Below are positions 7,956-17,369 of a stretch of DNA of 64,000 nt, piece after piece (the first letter of the stretch is position 1; each line of letters begins with the position of its first letter). The stretch is from Brevibacterium linens ATCC 9172 (GTDB lineage: Bacteria; Actinomycetota; Actinomycetes; Actinomycetales; Brevibacteriaceae): assembly GCF_900169165.1 (NCBI RefSeq), contig NZ_FXYY01000018.1, positions 1 to 64,000 on the forward strand. Direction: 5' to 3'. The notes under the pieces were generated by a model that worked only from the letters and a program-made list of their open reading frames with translations, was not told where the DNA came from and ran no database searches. The position numbers were made by a program, and so were the translations under genes.

Positions 7956-8395
7956 GCGCCATCGACTTCTCCACACTGACCATCGGAGACACCGTCGTGG
8001 AATCCGAAATCCCGCTCTCGCGCGCCTCCCTGGTCGACTATGCCGCGGCCTCGGGCGATCACAACCCGATCCACTGGAACGAACGCTTTGCCCGCGAGGT
8101 CGGTCTCGACGATGTCATCGCCCACGGAATGCTGTCGATGGCGGCGGTCATCGCCCCGGTGGCCGAATGGCTCGGCGACCCCGGTGCGATCGTCGACTAC
8201 CGGACCCGCTTCTCCGCGCCCGTCGTCGTCCCCGATGCCGAAACCGGATCACCGGCGACTCCGACGACTTCGCTGAAGCTCACCGCCACGGTCGGTGGCG
8301 TCGACCCTGCCGTCGGTACGGCCCGCATCGACATCACCGTGAAGTCCGGTGCGGCCGATGTCCTCAGCCGCACCCAGGTTCGGATCTCGGCGTGA
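7952..8395 (+). CDS. MaoC-like hydroxyacyl-ACP dehydratase catalytic subunit, HadB-type
   Basis: 147 residues. The hot-dog fold hydratase motif is present as SGDHNPIHWNERFA, holding the catalytic Asp and His, followed by the AHGMLSMAAV helix. It is translationally coupled to the HadA-like gene upstream and to murB downstream (GTG of murB overlaps the TGA). In mycobacteria the same linkage of HadA/HadB-type genes near ribosomal and tRNA-Trp/secE genes is known, which supports the assignment. Confidence 0.85.
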   Translation: MSAIDFSTLTIGDTVVESEIPLSRASLVDYAAASGDHNPIHWNERFAREVGLDDVIAHGMLSMAAVIAPVAEWLGDPGAIVDYRTRFSAPVVVPDAETGSPATPTTSLKLTATVGGVDPAVGTARIDITVKSGAADVLSRTQVRISA

Positions 8396-9501
8396 GTCAA
8401 GCCCACTCGCAGGACCTGTCCGCGTTCACCACCTTCCGCCTCGGCGGGCCGGCCCCGCAGGTCATCGTCGCGAACACCCGCGACGAACTGCTCGACTTCT
8501 GCGCCGCCCACCCGCTCGAACTCAACGGTGAGGACACGGCGCAAGTCCTGTTCATCGGCGGCGGATCGAATCTGCTCATCGCCGATGCCGGCTTCGACGG
8601 CCCGGTCTGCGTGGTCCGGACCACCGGGGTGGAGACGACCGAGACCACGACGGCCGACACCCGGGTCACCGCTGAGGCGGGGGAGGACTGGGATTCCTTC
8701 GTCGCCCACACTCTCGGCCTGGGGCTGTCCGGGCTCGAAGCGCTGTCCGGGATCCCCGGGTCGGTCGGCGCGACTCCGATCCAGAACGTCGGTGCCTACG
8801 GCACGGAGGTCGGCGAGCTCATCTCCTCCGTCGAGGTCTTCGACCGAGTCGCCGGTCAGATCCGCCACCTCACCGCCGTCGAACTCGAATTCGGCTACCG
8901 CACCTCGGCGCTCAAGCGCGCGCAGGTCGCGGCCGGGACCCCGCAGTTCGTCGTGCTGTCGGTGACCTTCGACCTCCAGCGCAGCGAACTCTCCCTGCCC
9001 GTGCGCTACGCCCAACTTGCGTCCGCACTGGGCGTCGAGATCGGCACCCGCGTTTCGGCGGCCCTCGTGCGCGACAGCGTCATCGCGCTGCGTCGGTCGA
9101 AGGGCATGGTCCTCGACGGGGACGATCACGATTCCTGGTCGGCCGGCTCCTTCTTCACCAACCCGATCGTCGACGACCCCGAGATCCTGCCGGCAGAAGC
9201 CCCGCGCTACCCGGTGACCGATCCGCTCAGTGGGGCGAAGATCGAAGGGAAGACGAAGACCTCGGCGGCCTGGCTGATCGAACACGCCGGGTTCTCCAAG
9301 GGCCACAGCCTCGGCGAGGGGCGGGCGACGCTGTCGACCAAGCACACCTTGGCTCTGACGAACCGGGGACACGCGAGCACAGCCGATGTGATCGATCTCG
9401 CGGCAACGGTCGTCGCCGGGGTCGAGGACGCATTCGGCATCACCCTCGAACCCGAACCGACCTTCATCGGCTGCTCCATCGACGACGGGCGGCGTCCTTA
9501 G
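8392..9501 (+). CDS. murB: UDP-N-acetylenolpyruvoylglucosamine reductase
   Basis: 369 residues. MurB reduces the enolpyruvyl group with NADPH and FAD to make UDP-MurNAc, the second committed step of peptidoglycan synthesis. The FAD-binding part has FTTFRLGGPA, FIGGGSNLL and the SGIPGSVGATPIQNVGAYG signature. SAGSFFTNP carries the catalytic Ser, and EPTFIGC ends the protein with the conserved Glu region. The GTG at 8392 overlaps the previous stop; the open frame extends to 8167, but only through the hadB region. Co-translation with hadA/hadB ties cell-wall and lipid precursor supply together. Confidence 0.93.
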   Translation: MSQAHSQDLSAFTTFRLGGPAPQVIVANTRDELLDFCAAHPLELNGEDTAQVLFIGGGSNLLIADAGFDGPVCVVRTTGVETTETTTADTRVTAEAGEDWDSFVAHTLGLGLSGLEALSGIPGSVGATPIQNVGAYGTEVGELISSVEVFDRVAGQIRHLTAVELEFGYRTSALKRAQVAAGTPQFVVLSVTFDLQRSELSLPVRYAQLASALGVEIGTRVSAALVRDSVIALRRSKGMVLDGDDHDSWSAGSFFTNPIVDDPEILPAEAPRYPVTDPLSGAKIEGKTKTSAAWLIEHAGFSKGHSLGEGRATLSTKHTLALTNRGHASTADVIDLAATVVAGVEDAFGITLEPEPTFIGCSIDDGRRP

Positions 9502-9504
9502 ACT

Positions 9505-11157
9505 GTGGTCGTGTCATCACGTCGGAGAATCACCGCACTCGTCATCACCCTCGCGGCAGTCGCACTCGTGACCCTGCCCTGGGCACTGTTCACCTCGCGA
9601 GCCGATCTCACCTTCGGTCCGCATGAGGCGCAGTACCGGGTCACCGCGGACTCCCGGCTCACCGTCGACTTCGGCCCCCTGGGCAGGCTGCTCGTGCCCG
9701 CCGAGGATGTCATCCCCCTCGGTCTGGGACTGCACGTCGACATCGGGGAGATCCCCGTGTCCGGCGACTCGGACGACGAAGAGCGGCCCGCGGCCGACCT
9801 GGAGGCGGTAGCCGACCCCGGTGGGGGAGCCGTCGACGCCCTCGGCGGTGACATCGCGTCCTACGCTTCGCTGTTCACGGCCCCGCAGGCACAGATCGAC
9901 CAGGTCATCGCCGGTCTCAGCCAGGAGATCCTCACCCGCTGGGCGCTGGCCGTCTGCCTCATCACCGGCGGACTCGTCGGCCTCGCCTTCTTCCTCGGAC
10001 CCACCCGAGCCGAGATCGTCATCCGGGCCTTCGCCGGCAAGGAACTCCTCGGCATCGGGCTGGTGCTCGTGCTCGTCCTCACCGGACTGGGGACCGTCGT
10101 GCTCAACCGTCCGAAGCCGATCGTCGCCGATCCGGCATTCGCGGACACGCCGTTGGCCGGATCCCAGGTCACCGGCCGCCTCGGCGGGATCATCGACACG
10201 GCGTTCGGCGCGGTGCAGGACTTCGCCGCGGACAATGACGCCTTCTACGACGACGTCCTCGGGGCGCTGCGGGCGCAATGGGACTCCCGTCCGATCACCG
10301 GCAATTGGTCCGATCGGGGGCTCGTTCCGCCCGCCGGAGTCGGCGCACCTGCTGCCGACAGCGGCGATGGCGGAGGCGGGAGGGGCGTGTCGACGTTCGT
10401 CTACGGGTCCGATATCCACTGCAACATCGGGATGGCGCGCGTCGTCGGGGCGGTCGCGGGGATGAGTCGGGCCGATGCCTATATCGACGGCGGGGACATC
10501 TCCATGACGGGCACATCGGCAGAGAACTACTGTCTCGATGTCCTCGACGACGAACTGCCGGAGAAGCTGCCGCGCATGATCGTCAAGGGCAACCATGATT
10601 CGAGGGAAACGACCCAGCACGCGAAGACCCGCGGTTGGACGGTCCTCGAGGACTCCGCGGCGGAGCTGTCCGGGGTGACCTTCTTCGGCGCCGCCGACCC
10701 GCGTCGCACCGTGTTCGGGTCCGGTCCGCAGCTGGAGACGGACCTCACCGCCGACCAGTATGCGCAGCGGCTGCGTGACGAAGCCTGCGCGGCCGATTTC
10801 GACATTATGCTCATCCACGACCCCGCAGTCGGCGCACCGAGTCTGCGCTCGGGCTGTGCCGACTACGCTCTGAGCGGACACTGGCACCGACGGGTCGGAC
10901 CGGAGAACTTCGGTTCGGGTACCCGCTACGTCAGCTCGACGACCGGGGGTGCCCTGGCGAATGCACTGACACCGGGACCGCTGAAGATGAACGCGGAACT
11001 GAGCATCATCCGCGTCGACAACGAGACGAAGCGCCCCATCGACGTGCAGGTCATCACCGTCACACCGGACAAGCAGGTGCAGATCGGACAGTGGGTGCGC
11101 TTCCCCGAACCCAGACCCCTCGTGGGTCAGCCGCCGGTCGACGAACCCGGTCGGTGA
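9505..11157 (+). CDS. Membrane-anchored metallophosphoesterase
   Basis: 550 residues. An N-terminal hydrophobic segment (about residues 8-30) and two further membrane segments near residues 150-175 and 185-205 precede a calcineurin-like domain. Its metal motifs are in order: SDIHCN, GGDIS, KGNHDS, MLIHDP and SGHWHRR. The catalytic domain lies after the last helix; the side of the membrane is not certain from the sequence. The substrate is unknown. The first part (residues 30-150) shows no recognised domain. The GTG at 9505 lies four bases after murB; a second GTG at 9511 is possible. Confidence 0.75.
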   Translation: MVVSSRRRITALVITLAAVALVTLPWALFTSRADLTFGPHEAQYRVTADSRLTVDFGPLGRLLVPAEDVIPLGLGLHVDIGEIPVSGDSDDEERPAADLEAVADPGGGAVDALGGDIASYASLFTAPQAQIDQVIAGLSQEILTRWALAVCLITGGLVGLAFFLGPTRAEIVIRAFAGKELLGIGLVLVLVLTGLGTVVLNRPKPIVADPAFADTPLAGSQVTGRLGGIIDTAFGAVQDFAADNDAFYDDVLGALRAQWDSRPITGNWSDRGLVPPAGVGAPAADSGDGGGGRGVSTFVYGSDIHCNIGMARVVGAVAGMSRADAYIDGGDISMTGTSAENYCLDVLDDELPEKLPRMIVKGNHDSRETTQHAKTRGWTVLEDSAAELSGVTFFGAADPRRTVFGSGPQLETDLTADQYAQRLRDEACAADFDIMLIHDPAVGAPSLRSGCADYALSGHWHRRVGPENFGSGTRYVSSTTGGALANALTPGPLKMNAELSIIRVDNETKRPIDVQVITVTPDKQVQIGQWVRFPEPRPLVGQPPVDEPGR

Positions 11158-11222
11158 GTGAGCGTCGACACGTTCGAGACCTTGCGTCGCTCCTCGGTTC
11201 GACGAACGGCGGTCGGGCACGG

Positions 11223-11228
11223 TATGCT
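11223..11228 (+). promoter_or_regulatory. Putative -10 box for tRNA-Trp/secE transcription
   Basis: TATGCT lies 54 bases before the tRNA, with a TTCGAC-like -35 about 19 bases upstream. The spacing is long, so the call is tentative. Confidence 0.35.
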
Positions 11229-11282
11229 CGTTTCTCGTGGTCGGACACCACAGGGATCGAATCGATCACTGCAGTCCGATCA

Positions 11283-11355
11283 GAGGGGTGTGGCGCAATT
11301 GGTAGCGCAACGGTCTCCAAAACCGTAGGTTGCAGGTTCGAGTCCTGTCACCCCT
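11283..11355 (+). tRNA. trnW: tRNA-Trp (CCA anticodon)
   Basis: Complete cloverleaf: acceptor AGGGGTG pairs with CACCCCT (11348-11354) and the discriminator is G. The anticodon stem ACGGT/ACCGT encloses CTCCAAA with anticodon CCA. The T-arm is GCAGG-TTCGAGT-CCTGT. The CCA end is not encoded. Its place directly before secE-nusG is the common actinobacterial arrangement. Confidence 0.97.
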
Positions 11356-11451
11356 GCGCAGTTGACTCTGCCGAAGTCTCATCGGCCAGGCGCCGTCCTC
11401 GACCGGCACGAACAATTGTGAAGCCAAACGAAACCGACCGAGTGGGGATGT

Positions 11452-11730
11452 GTGAGCGACACACCGGCAAAGAAGACTGGCAGCGCACCCAGCAGTGCCT
11501 CCGGTCCCAAGAAGCTCGGATTCTTCGGACGAATCCTGCAGTTCTTCCGCGAAGTTGTGGCAGAGCTCAAGAAGGTCGTCACTCCGACCCGGAAGCAGCT
11601 GCTCAACTACACGCTCGTCGTGCTGGGCTTCATCCTGTTCATGATGCTTCTCGTCACGGGCCTCGACCTGGTCTTCGGCAAACTCGTCGGCTGGGTGTTC
11701 GGCGGAACTCCGCTGTGGCCCCTGTGGTGA
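11452..11730 (+). CDS. secE: Preprotein translocase subunit SecE
   Basis: 92 residues with a single C-terminal membrane helix (LNYTLVVLGFILFMMLLVT), preceded by the conserved amphipathic segment FFREVVAELKKVVTPTRKQ. SecE clamps SecY in the SecYEG channel. GTG start. It stands between tRNA-Trp and nusG as in most bacteria. Confidence 0.95.
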   Translation: MSDTPAKKTGSAPSSASGPKKLGFFGRILQFFREVVAELKKVVTPTRKQLLNYTLVVLGFILFMMLLVTGLDLVFGKLVGWVFGGTPLWPLW

Positions 11731-11812
11731 CACGGCCTCAGCCGTGACCCACCCCTAAGCTCAATCTTCACCCCAACCGGGAATCACAAAACGCGAAGCG
11801 AGGAATTGATCG

Positions 11813-12661
11813 GTGTCGGATACCAACTCACCTGAGCAGGAGACCCCTGAGACCCAGGACGTCACTCCCGAGGAGCCGGGTGCCGCTGTGGTGCCCGAAG
11901 CCGAAGAGACGGCCCATGCCGCCGAGGCGCCCGCCGCCGAGACCGCAGACGCTCCCGAACCGGCCGACGCTGAGTCCGCTGAGGCAGCCGACTCGGACGA
12001 CGCCGCCGACGGCGAGCAGGATGCTGCCGCCGCCGACGATGTCGATCCGGCCGAGGAATTCAAGGCCGAACTGCGCATGCAGGAGGGTGACTGGTACGTC
12101 ATCCACTCCTACGCAGGCTACGAGAACCGCGTGAAGCAGAACCTCGAGAACCGCGCAGTCAGCCTCAACCTCGAAGAGTTCATCTTCGAGTCGCAGGTGC
12201 CGATGGAAGACGTCGTCGAGATCAAGAACGGACAGCGCAAGCAGGTTCGCCGCGTGCGGATCCCCGGCTACGTGCTCGTCCGCATGGAACTGACCGACGA
12301 GTCGTGGGGCGCCGTGCGCCACACTCCGGGCGTCACCGGATTCGTCGGCAACGCCTACGACCCCACCCCGCTGTCGATCGACGAGGTCTTCTCGATGCTC
12401 GCCCCGATCTTTGAAGAGCGCCAGGCCGAAGCCGCCGCTGCCGAGGGCCCGGCCGCCGAGGCCGCCGCCAAGTCCGCACCAATCACCGAGGTGGAGTTCG
12501 AGGTCGGCGAGTCGGTGCTCGTCAAGGAAGGCTCCTTCGAGGGCCACCCTGCCACGATCCAGGAGATCCGTCCGGAGTCGCAGAAGCTCACCGTGCTGCT
12601 GTCGATCTTCGAGCGCGATGTTCCCGTCGAACTCGGCTTCGACCAGGTCTCGAAGCTCTGA
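11813..12661 (+). CDS. nusG: Transcription termination/antitermination factor NusG with acidic N-terminal extension
   Basis: 282 residues, longer than the roughly 180 of the core protein. Residues 1-85 are a low-complexity Glu/Ala/Asp extension. The NGN domain starts at about residue 95 ([20 protein letters not shown]), includes [13 protein letters not shown] and ends in [12 protein letters not shown] short Glu/Ala-rich linker leads to the KOW domain ([22 protein letters not shown]). NusG binds the RNA polymerase clamp and couples it to Rho or the ribosome. GTG start. A strong hairpin follows the gene. Confidence 0.95.
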   Translation: MSDTNSPEQETPETQDVTPEEPGAAVVPEAEETAHAAEAPAAETADAPEPADAESAEAADSDDAADGEQDAAAADDVDPAEEFKAELRMQEGDWYVIHSYAGYENRVKQNLENRAVSLNLEEFIFESQVPMEDVVEIKNGQRKQVRRVRIPGYVLVRMELTDESWGAVRHTPGVTGFVGNAYDPTPLSIDEVFSMLAPIFEERQAEAAAAEGPAAEAAAKSAPITEVEFEVGESVLVKEGSFEGHPATIQEIRPESQKLTVLLSIFERDVPVELGFDQVSKL

Positions 12662-12701
12662 CGACCGCACACGTGTGCTGATCGCCTCGGCGCGATCTCG
12701 A

Positions 12702-12735
12702 CCGAAGGGGTCCGGATGTATCCGGGCCCCTTCGG
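12702..12735 (+). terminator. Hairpin after nusG
   Basis: A 15-bp stem with one G-T pair: CCGAAGGGG then TCCGGA, a TGTA loop, TCCGGG, then CCCCTTCGG. No strong T-tract follows, as is common in high-GC genomes. Confidence 0.75.
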
Positions 12736-12748
12736 CGTTCCCCGGTGG

Positions 12749-12762
12749 GGCCGCCTCGGCGA
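12749..12762 (+). repeat. 14-bp motif copy 2 (nusG-rplK spacer)
   Basis: Exact copy; it overlaps the first unit of the tandem duplication at 12758. Confidence 0.6.
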
Positions 12763-12785
12763 GAATTCGATGGCGAGAATTCGAT
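12758..12785 (+). repeat. Perfect 14-bp tandem duplication
   Basis: GGCGAGAATTCGAT occurs twice head to tail at 12758-12771 and 12772-12785, upstream of the rplK promoter. Confidence 0.7.
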
Positions 12786-12808
12786 TCGGTGATGCCCCTC
12801 ACGAGCAT

Positions 12809-12838
12809 TTGCCCACAGGCGTGCGCGCATGGAATACT
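12809..12838 (+). promoter_or_regulatory. Putative rplKA promoter
   Basis: TTGCCC at 12809-12814 and AATACT at 12833-12838 with an 18-bp spacer, about 95 bases before rplK. The following leader may carry regulatory structure; a GCGGCC/GGCCGC stem is visible near 12855-12876. Confidence 0.4.
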
Positions 12839-12933
12839 GGTGTGGTTTGATTGCGGCCCTTATCGGAAGGCCGCCATCGAACGGTGTGCTGTATATGTCT
12901 GGCACATCGAAACCTCAAGATTAAGGACCGTAC

Positions 12934-13371
12934 ATGCCTCCCAAGAAAAAGGTAGCCGGCCTCGTCAAGCTCCAGATTCAGGCAGGTGCCGCTAACCCGG
13001 CTCCTCCGATCGGTCCGGCGCTTGCCCAGCACGGCGTCAACATCATGGAATTCTGCAAGGCCTACAACGCCGCCACAGAATCCCAGCGCGGAAACATCGT
13101 TCCCGTCGAGATCACCGTGTACGAAGATCGTTCGTTCGACTTCGTGCTCAAGACCCCGCCGGCAGCCGAACTGATCAAGAAGGCCGCCGGAGTGAAGTCG
13201 GGTTCGGCCACCCCGCACACCGTCAAGGTCGCTCACCTGAGCGCCGACCAGGTGCGCGAGATCGCCACCACGAAGTTGCCCGACCTGAACGCCAACACCC
13301 TGGATCAGGCCGACCGCATCGTCGCCGGAACCGCGCGTTCCATGGGCATCACCACCGACATCGAGGTCTGA
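12934..13371 (+). CDS. rplK: 50S ribosomal protein L11
   Basis: 145 residues. The N-terminal Pro-rich segment [28 protein letters not shown] is the thiostrepton/L7-L12 contact region. The C-terminal rRNA-binding domain has [20 protein letters not shown]11 organises the GTPase centre of the large subunit. Followed after 64 bases by rplA, and set apart from nusG by a terminator and its own promoter. Confidence 0.97.
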   Translation: MPPKKKVAGLVKLQIQAGAANPAPPIGPALAQHGVNIMEFCKAYNAATESQRGNIVPVEITVYEDRSFDFVLKTPPAAELIKKAAGVKSGSATPHTVKVAHLSADQVREIATTKLPDLNANTLDQADRIVAGTARSMGITTDIEV

Positions 13372-13435
13372 GACCTCACCCCACACAGTGGCAGGGCCCA
13401 CGCAGCCCACACCACGACTGCAAGGAGTAAAGCAG

Positions 13436-14131
13436 ATGGCAAAGCGTTCGAAGGCCTACCAGGCCGCGGCTGAGAAGATCGCCGCAGATGTGAACTACGA
13501 ACCGGCTCAGGCGATCGCCCTGGCCAAAGAGACCAACGTGGCGAAGTACGACGCCACGGTCGAGGTCGCTCTCCGCCTGGGTGTCGACCCCCGCAAGGCG
13601 GACCAGATGGTGCGCGGCACCGTCAACCTTCCGCATGGTACCGGTAAGACCGCTCGGGTCCTGGTGTTCGCTGCCGGCGACCGTGCAGAAGCTGCCCGTG
13701 AAGCAGGTGCTGACTACGTCGGTTCCGATGACCTGCTGGAGAAGGTGGCCGGAGGGTTCACCGACTTCGATGCCGCTGTTGCGACCCCCGACATGATGGG
13801 CAAGGTCGGTCGTCTCGGTAAGGTGCTGGGTCCCCGCGGCCTGATGCCGAACCCGAAGACCGGCACCGTGACCATGGATGTCGCCAAGGCCGTCAACGAC
13901 ATCAAGGGCGGAAAGATCGAATTCCGCGTCGACAAGCACTCGAACCTGCACTTCATCATCGGAAAGGTCTCCTTCTCCGAGGAAGCTCTGCAGGAGAACT
14001 TCGATGCTGCGATCGAAGAGATCCTGCGTCTGAAGCCGTCCTCGTCGAAGGGCCGCTACATCAGCAAGGCCACGATCACGACCTCGAACGGCCCGGCCGT
14101 TCCGGTCGACCACTCGGGTCTGCGCATCTGA
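13436..14131 (+). CDS. rplA: 50S ribosomal protein L1
   Basis: 231 residues. Signature motifs are [38 protein letters not shown] and [12 protein letters not shown]1 forms the L1 stalk and in many bacteria represses its own operon by binding mRNA. The ATG at 13436 has AAGGAG 10 bases upstream; an upstream in-frame start at 13388 lacks this and adds non-conserved residues. Confidence 0.97.
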   Translation: MAKRSKAYQAAAEKIAADVNYEPAQAIALAKETNVAKYDATVEVALRLGVDPRKADQMVRGTVNLPHGTGKTARVLVFAAGDRAEAAREAGADYVGSDDLLEKVAGGFTDFDAAVATPDMMGKVGRLGKVLGPRGLMPNPKTGTVTMDVAKAVNDIKGGKIEFRVDKHSNLHFIIGKVSFSEEALQENFDAAIEEILRLKPSSSKGRYISKATITTSNGPAVPVDHSGLRI

Positions 14132-14144
14132 TCGATGCACTGCG

Positions 14145-14182
14145 AGAGGGCGGGAAGCGATTCGTTCGCGTCCCGCCCTCTC
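14145..14182 (+). terminator. rplKA terminator
   Basis: GAGAGGGCGGGA pairs perfectly with TCCCGCCCTCTC and is followed by CTTTTCCC. Confidence 0.85.
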
Positions 14183-14195
14183 CTTTTCCCAATTG

Positions 14196-14251
14196 CTACC
14201 TGACGGCGGCCCAGCAACCTCGCGCGAGGTTGCTGGGCCGCCGTCAGGTAG
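14196..14251. repeat. Perfect 56-bp palindrome, left flank of the oxidation cassette
   Basis: Bases 14196-14223 are exactly reverse-complementary to 14224-14251, with no loop. The arm begins CTACCTGACGGCGGC. A sister copy lies at 18419-18476, where a C-G pair is swapped to G-C on both arms (CCCAGC against CGCAGC). Confidence 0.9.
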
Positions 14252-14354
14252 TGCTGGGAGCGGACGGGGCCTTGTTCACAGGCAGGTTCGCGATTAGATT
14301 ATGAGCAGTTGAAACACTCTTCCGACACCCGCCGATGGAGGTGGACCGTCCGCC

Positions 14355-15632
14355 ATGGATTCGACGCTGTTGCTCGAAGACACCTATCAGAGCGCCGTTC
14401 GACGCGCACATGAGCGTCTGGCAGGACCGTCGGAGACGAGCCTCCACCTGCCGTCGTCAGGGCCCGGGGTGCGGACCTCGGTCCTGGAATCATGGGACCG
14501 GTCTCTGGCCCGGCTGCGCGACCCCGACAGCGTGCAGGTCCAGGTCGCATTCGAAACCGATCGTCTCGCCGAGGTGCGCCGGCGACATCCCTTCCACGCG
14601 ATCATGCCGTTGCTGCGGTCCCATCTCATCGAACCCGCCAAAGACGCCGGACTGCTGGCCGCCCTCGGCGACGAACAGGGGCGACTGCTGTGGGTTGAGG
14701 GGGAGCGGGGCGTGCGCGACCGTGCCGAAGCCATGGGTTTCGTCTCCGGGTCGGACTGGTCAGAAGAGGTGATGGGCACCTCCGCCCCGGCCCTGGCCCT
14801 GCGATCGGGCCGGCCCGTGCAGGTCAGCCGCGCCGAGCATTTCGCCCCCGACGTCCATTCCTGGAGCTGCAGCGCCGTCCCCGTCACCCACCCGCTGACC
14901 GGGCAGGTCATCGGCATCATCGATGTCACCGGGGGAGACGACGCCGTGTCCTCCATCGTGCTGCCGCTGCTGTCGTCGACGGCGAAGGCCGCCGGGGCTC
15001 AGCTGTCCCAGCTCTTCACGCCGCAGCAGATGCACACCGGCACCGAGGTGGCCGGGACCAGACTGACAGTGCTCGGTCCCAGCCCCGCTTTGGAGAACCC
15101 CGATGGAACGCGGATTCCCCTGAGCCGTCGGCACGCCGAGATCCTGTTGCTGCTGCACAGGCGTCCCGACGGCATCAGCGGTGCCGGACTGGTGGAGCGG
15201 CTGTGGTCGGTCGGCGGCAGCGAAGTCACGGTCCGGGCGGAGATCAATCGTCTGCGCAGAACGATCGGCAGCCTCGGCGATCTGCGCATCGACGCCCGCC
15301 CCTATCGGTTGCGCGGGGACGTCGATTCGGATCTGGAGCTCACCGTGCAGGCTCTGGCTAGCGGTGACACGGATTCGGCCCTCGAGCAGTTCAGGGGGAC
15401 CGTCCTGCCGGATTCCGAAGCGCCGGGAGTCCGCGAGATCGCGGCGGAGGTCGATGCGCTTATGCGCGAGACCCTGCTCCAGGACGGAACCTGGCAGCAG
15501 CTGTGGCGGTTCGCGAACCTGCCGGACTTCCGCGACGACGTCGAAGTCCTCATGACAGTGCTGCGTCTGGCACCGCCCGAGGCCGCCGAACGCAACGCTG
15601 CGGTCGTGCGCCTGGAGGCGCTGGGCCTCTGA
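14355..15632 (+). CDS. GAF-domain regulator (AcoR/alcohol-metabolism type, no AAA+ domain)
   Basis: 425 residues. The N-terminal part has the [18 protein letters not shown] type opening followed by a GAF-like sensor (about residues 80-215, with [15 protein letters not shown] and [12 protein letters not shown]) as in AcoR-type regulators. No sigma-54 AAA+ domain is present. Residues 250-320 carry a winged-helix-like segment ([32 protein letters not shown]). The C-terminal part resembles no family clearly. ATG at 14355; the frame could not be extended usefully. It lies directly upstream of the aldehyde and alcohol dehydrogenase genes in the same direction, so it probably controls them. Confidence 0.75.
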   Translation: MDSTLLLEDTYQSAVRRAHERLAGPSETSLHLPSSGPGVRTSVLESWDRSLARLRDPDSVQVQVAFETDRLAEVRRRHPFHAIMPLLRSHLIEPAKDAGLLAALGDEQGRLLWVEGERGVRDRAEAMGFVSGSDWSEEVMGTSAPALALRSGRPVQVSRAEHFAPDVHSWSCSAVPVTHPLTGQVIGIIDVTGGDDAVSSIVLPLLSSTAKAAGAQLSQLFTPQQMHTGTEVAGTRLTVLGPSPALENPDGTRIPLSRRHAEILLLLHRRPDGISGAGLVERLWSVGGSEVTVRAEINRLRRTIGSLGDLRIDARPYRLRGDVDSDLELTVQALASGDTDSALEQFRGTVLPDSEAPGVREIAAEVDALMRETLLQDGTWQQLWRFANLPDFRDDVEVLMTVLRLAPPEAAERNAAVVRLEALGL

Positions 15633-15672
15633 ACTCGGCGAACCGATTGCGGTTCGGTGTGCGGGACGGGGC

Positions 15673-15686
15673 GGCCGCCTCGGCGA
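15673..15686 (+). repeat. 14-bp motif copy 3 (upstream of aldehyde dehydrogenase)
   Basis: Exact copy, only 5 bases before the TGCAAC elements. Confidence 0.6.
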
Positions 15687-15691
15687 TGTGA

Positions 15692-15713
15692 TGCAACCCA
15701 CATGCAACGTTGC
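15692..15713 (+). promoter_or_regulatory. Candidate operator for the GAF regulator
   Basis: TGCAAC at 15692-15697 is repeated at 15703-15708 and is followed by GTTGC, so that GCAACGTTGC (15704-15713) is a perfect 10-bp palindrome. It lies about 65-85 bases before the aldehyde dehydrogenase start. AcoR-type proteins are known to use inverted-repeat sites upstream of acetoin or alcohol genes; assignment here is inference. Confidence 0.4.
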
Positions 15714-15777
15714 GCTCGGTAGCGTCGTGGTCACACGGAGACAATCCGGTGGAATCAGACGCATCAAAGGAGTTGCA

Positions 15778-17301
15778 ATGACTGTCTACGCACAGCCTGG
15801 TCAGGACGGGTCGCTCGTCACCTTCAAGTCCCGGTATGAGAACTTCATCGGCGGTCAGTGGGTGCCGCCGGTCAAGGGCAACTATTTCGAGAACCCCAGC
15901 CCCGTCACCGGCAAGACCTTCACCGAGGTCCCGGCCAGCACCGCTGAGGACATCGAACTCGCTCTCGACGCCGCGCACAAGGCGGCTCCGGCCTGGGGCA
16001 AGACCTCGGTCGCCGAACGGGCCAACATCCTCAATCGGATCGCCGACCGCATCGAGGAGAACCTCGAGATGATCGCCGTCGCCGAGACTTGGGACAACGG
16101 CAAGGCGATCCGCGAGCCCCTCAACGCCGACCTGCCGCTGGCGGTCGATCATTTCCGCTACTTCGCCGGAGCGATCCGGGCACAGGAAGGCGGACTCTCG
16201 CAGATCGACGATGACACCGTGGCGTATCACTTCCACGAGCCGCTCGGTGTGGTCGGCCAGATCATTCCCTGGAACTTCCCGATCCTCATGGGCGTGTGGA
16301 AGATCGCACCGGCGCTGGCCGCGGGCAACGCGATCGTGCTCAAGCCCGCCGAGCAGACTCCTGCCTCGATCCTCGTCCTCGTCGAGCTCATCGCCGACCT
16401 GCTGCCCGAGGGCGTGCTCAACGTCGTCAACGGCTTCGGTCTGGAGGCCGGCAAGCCGCTGGCGTCGAACAAGCGGATCTCGAAGATCGCGTTCACCGGT
16501 GAGACCACAACCGGTCGTCTGATCATGCAGTACGCCTCGCAGAACATCATTCCGGTGACTCTGGAGCTCGGCGGAAAGTCGCCGAACATCTTCTTCGAGG
16601 ATGTGCTGGCCAAGGACGATTCGTATGCGGACAAGGCCCAGGAGGGCTTCACGATGTTCGCTCTCAACCAGGGCGAGGTCTGCACCTGCCCGTCGCGTGC
16701 GCTCGTCCAGGAATCGATCGCCGATCCCTTCCTCGAGAAGGTCGTGGCCAGAACGAAGAAGATCGTCCAGGGCAATCCGCTCGACACGGACACGATGATG
16801 GGCGCCCAGGCCTCGAACGACCAGTTCGAGAAGATCATGTCCTACCTCGACATCGGCCGTCAGGAAGGCGCCGAGGTGCTCACCGGCGGCGGCAAGGCCG
16901 AACTCGACGGGGATCTGGCCGGCGGCTTCTACGTGCAGCCGACGATCTTCAAGGGCACGAACAAGATGCGCATCTTCCAGGAGGAGATCTTCGGGCCCGT
17001 CGTCTCGGTCGCGACATTCTCCGACTACGCCGACGCCATGGCCACGGCCAATGACACGCTCTACGGCCTCGGCGCCGGTGTCTGGTCGCGCGACGGCAAC
17101 ACCGCCTACCGGGCCGGTCGCGAGATCCAGGCCGGTCGCGTGTGGGTGAACAACTACCACGCCTACCCGGCTCATGCGGCCTTCGGCGGGTACAAGGCTT
17201 CGGGCATCGGTCGCGAGAACCACAAGATGATGCTCGATCACTACCAGCAGACGAAGAACCTGCTCGTCAGCTACTCGGAGAACGCCCAGGGCTTCTTCTG
17301 A
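15778..17301 (+). CDS. exaC: NAD-dependent aldehyde dehydrogenase, ExaC/AldA type
   Basis: 507 residues. It oxidises acetaldehyde or similar aldehydes to the acid with NAD. The nucleotide-binding PWNFPILM and KPAEQTP motifs, the catalytic Glu in LELGGKSPN and the nucleophilic Cys in [11 protein letters not shown] are all present. The CTCPSR form is typical of the ExaC subfamily. The ATG at 15778 has AAAGGAG nine bases upstream; an open frame to 15688 adds unrelated residues. Followed after 68 bases by the alcohol dehydrogenase; together they convert an alcohol to its acid. Confidence 0.9.
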   Translation: MTVYAQPGQDGSLVTFKSRYENFIGGQWVPPVKGNYFENPSPVTGKTFTEVPASTAEDIELALDAAHKAAPAWGKTSVAERANILNRIADRIEENLEMIAVAETWDNGKAIREPLNADLPLAVDHFRYFAGAIRAQEGGLSQIDDDTVAYHFHEPLGVVGQIIPWNFPILMGVWKIAPALAAGNAIVLKPAEQTPASILVLVELIADLLPEGVLNVVNGFGLEAGKPLASNKRISKIAFTGETTTGRLIMQYASQNIIPVTLELGGKSPNIFFEDVLAKDDSYADKAQEGFTMFALNQGEVCTCPSRALVQESIADPFLEKVVARTKKIVQGNPLDTDTMMGAQASNDQFEKIMSYLDIGRQEGAEVLTGGGKAELDGDLAGGFYVQPTIFKGTNKMRIFQEEIFGPVVSVATFSDYADAMATANDTLYGLGAGVWSRDGNTAYRAGREIQAGRVWVNNYHAYPAHAAFGGYKASGIGRENHKMMLDHYQQTKNLLVSYSENAQGFF

Positions 17302-17369
17302 GCTGACTGGAGTACAGCACCGATCCACCCGCACCTGAATAGCAATTCACCATCATCACAAAGGAGTCA

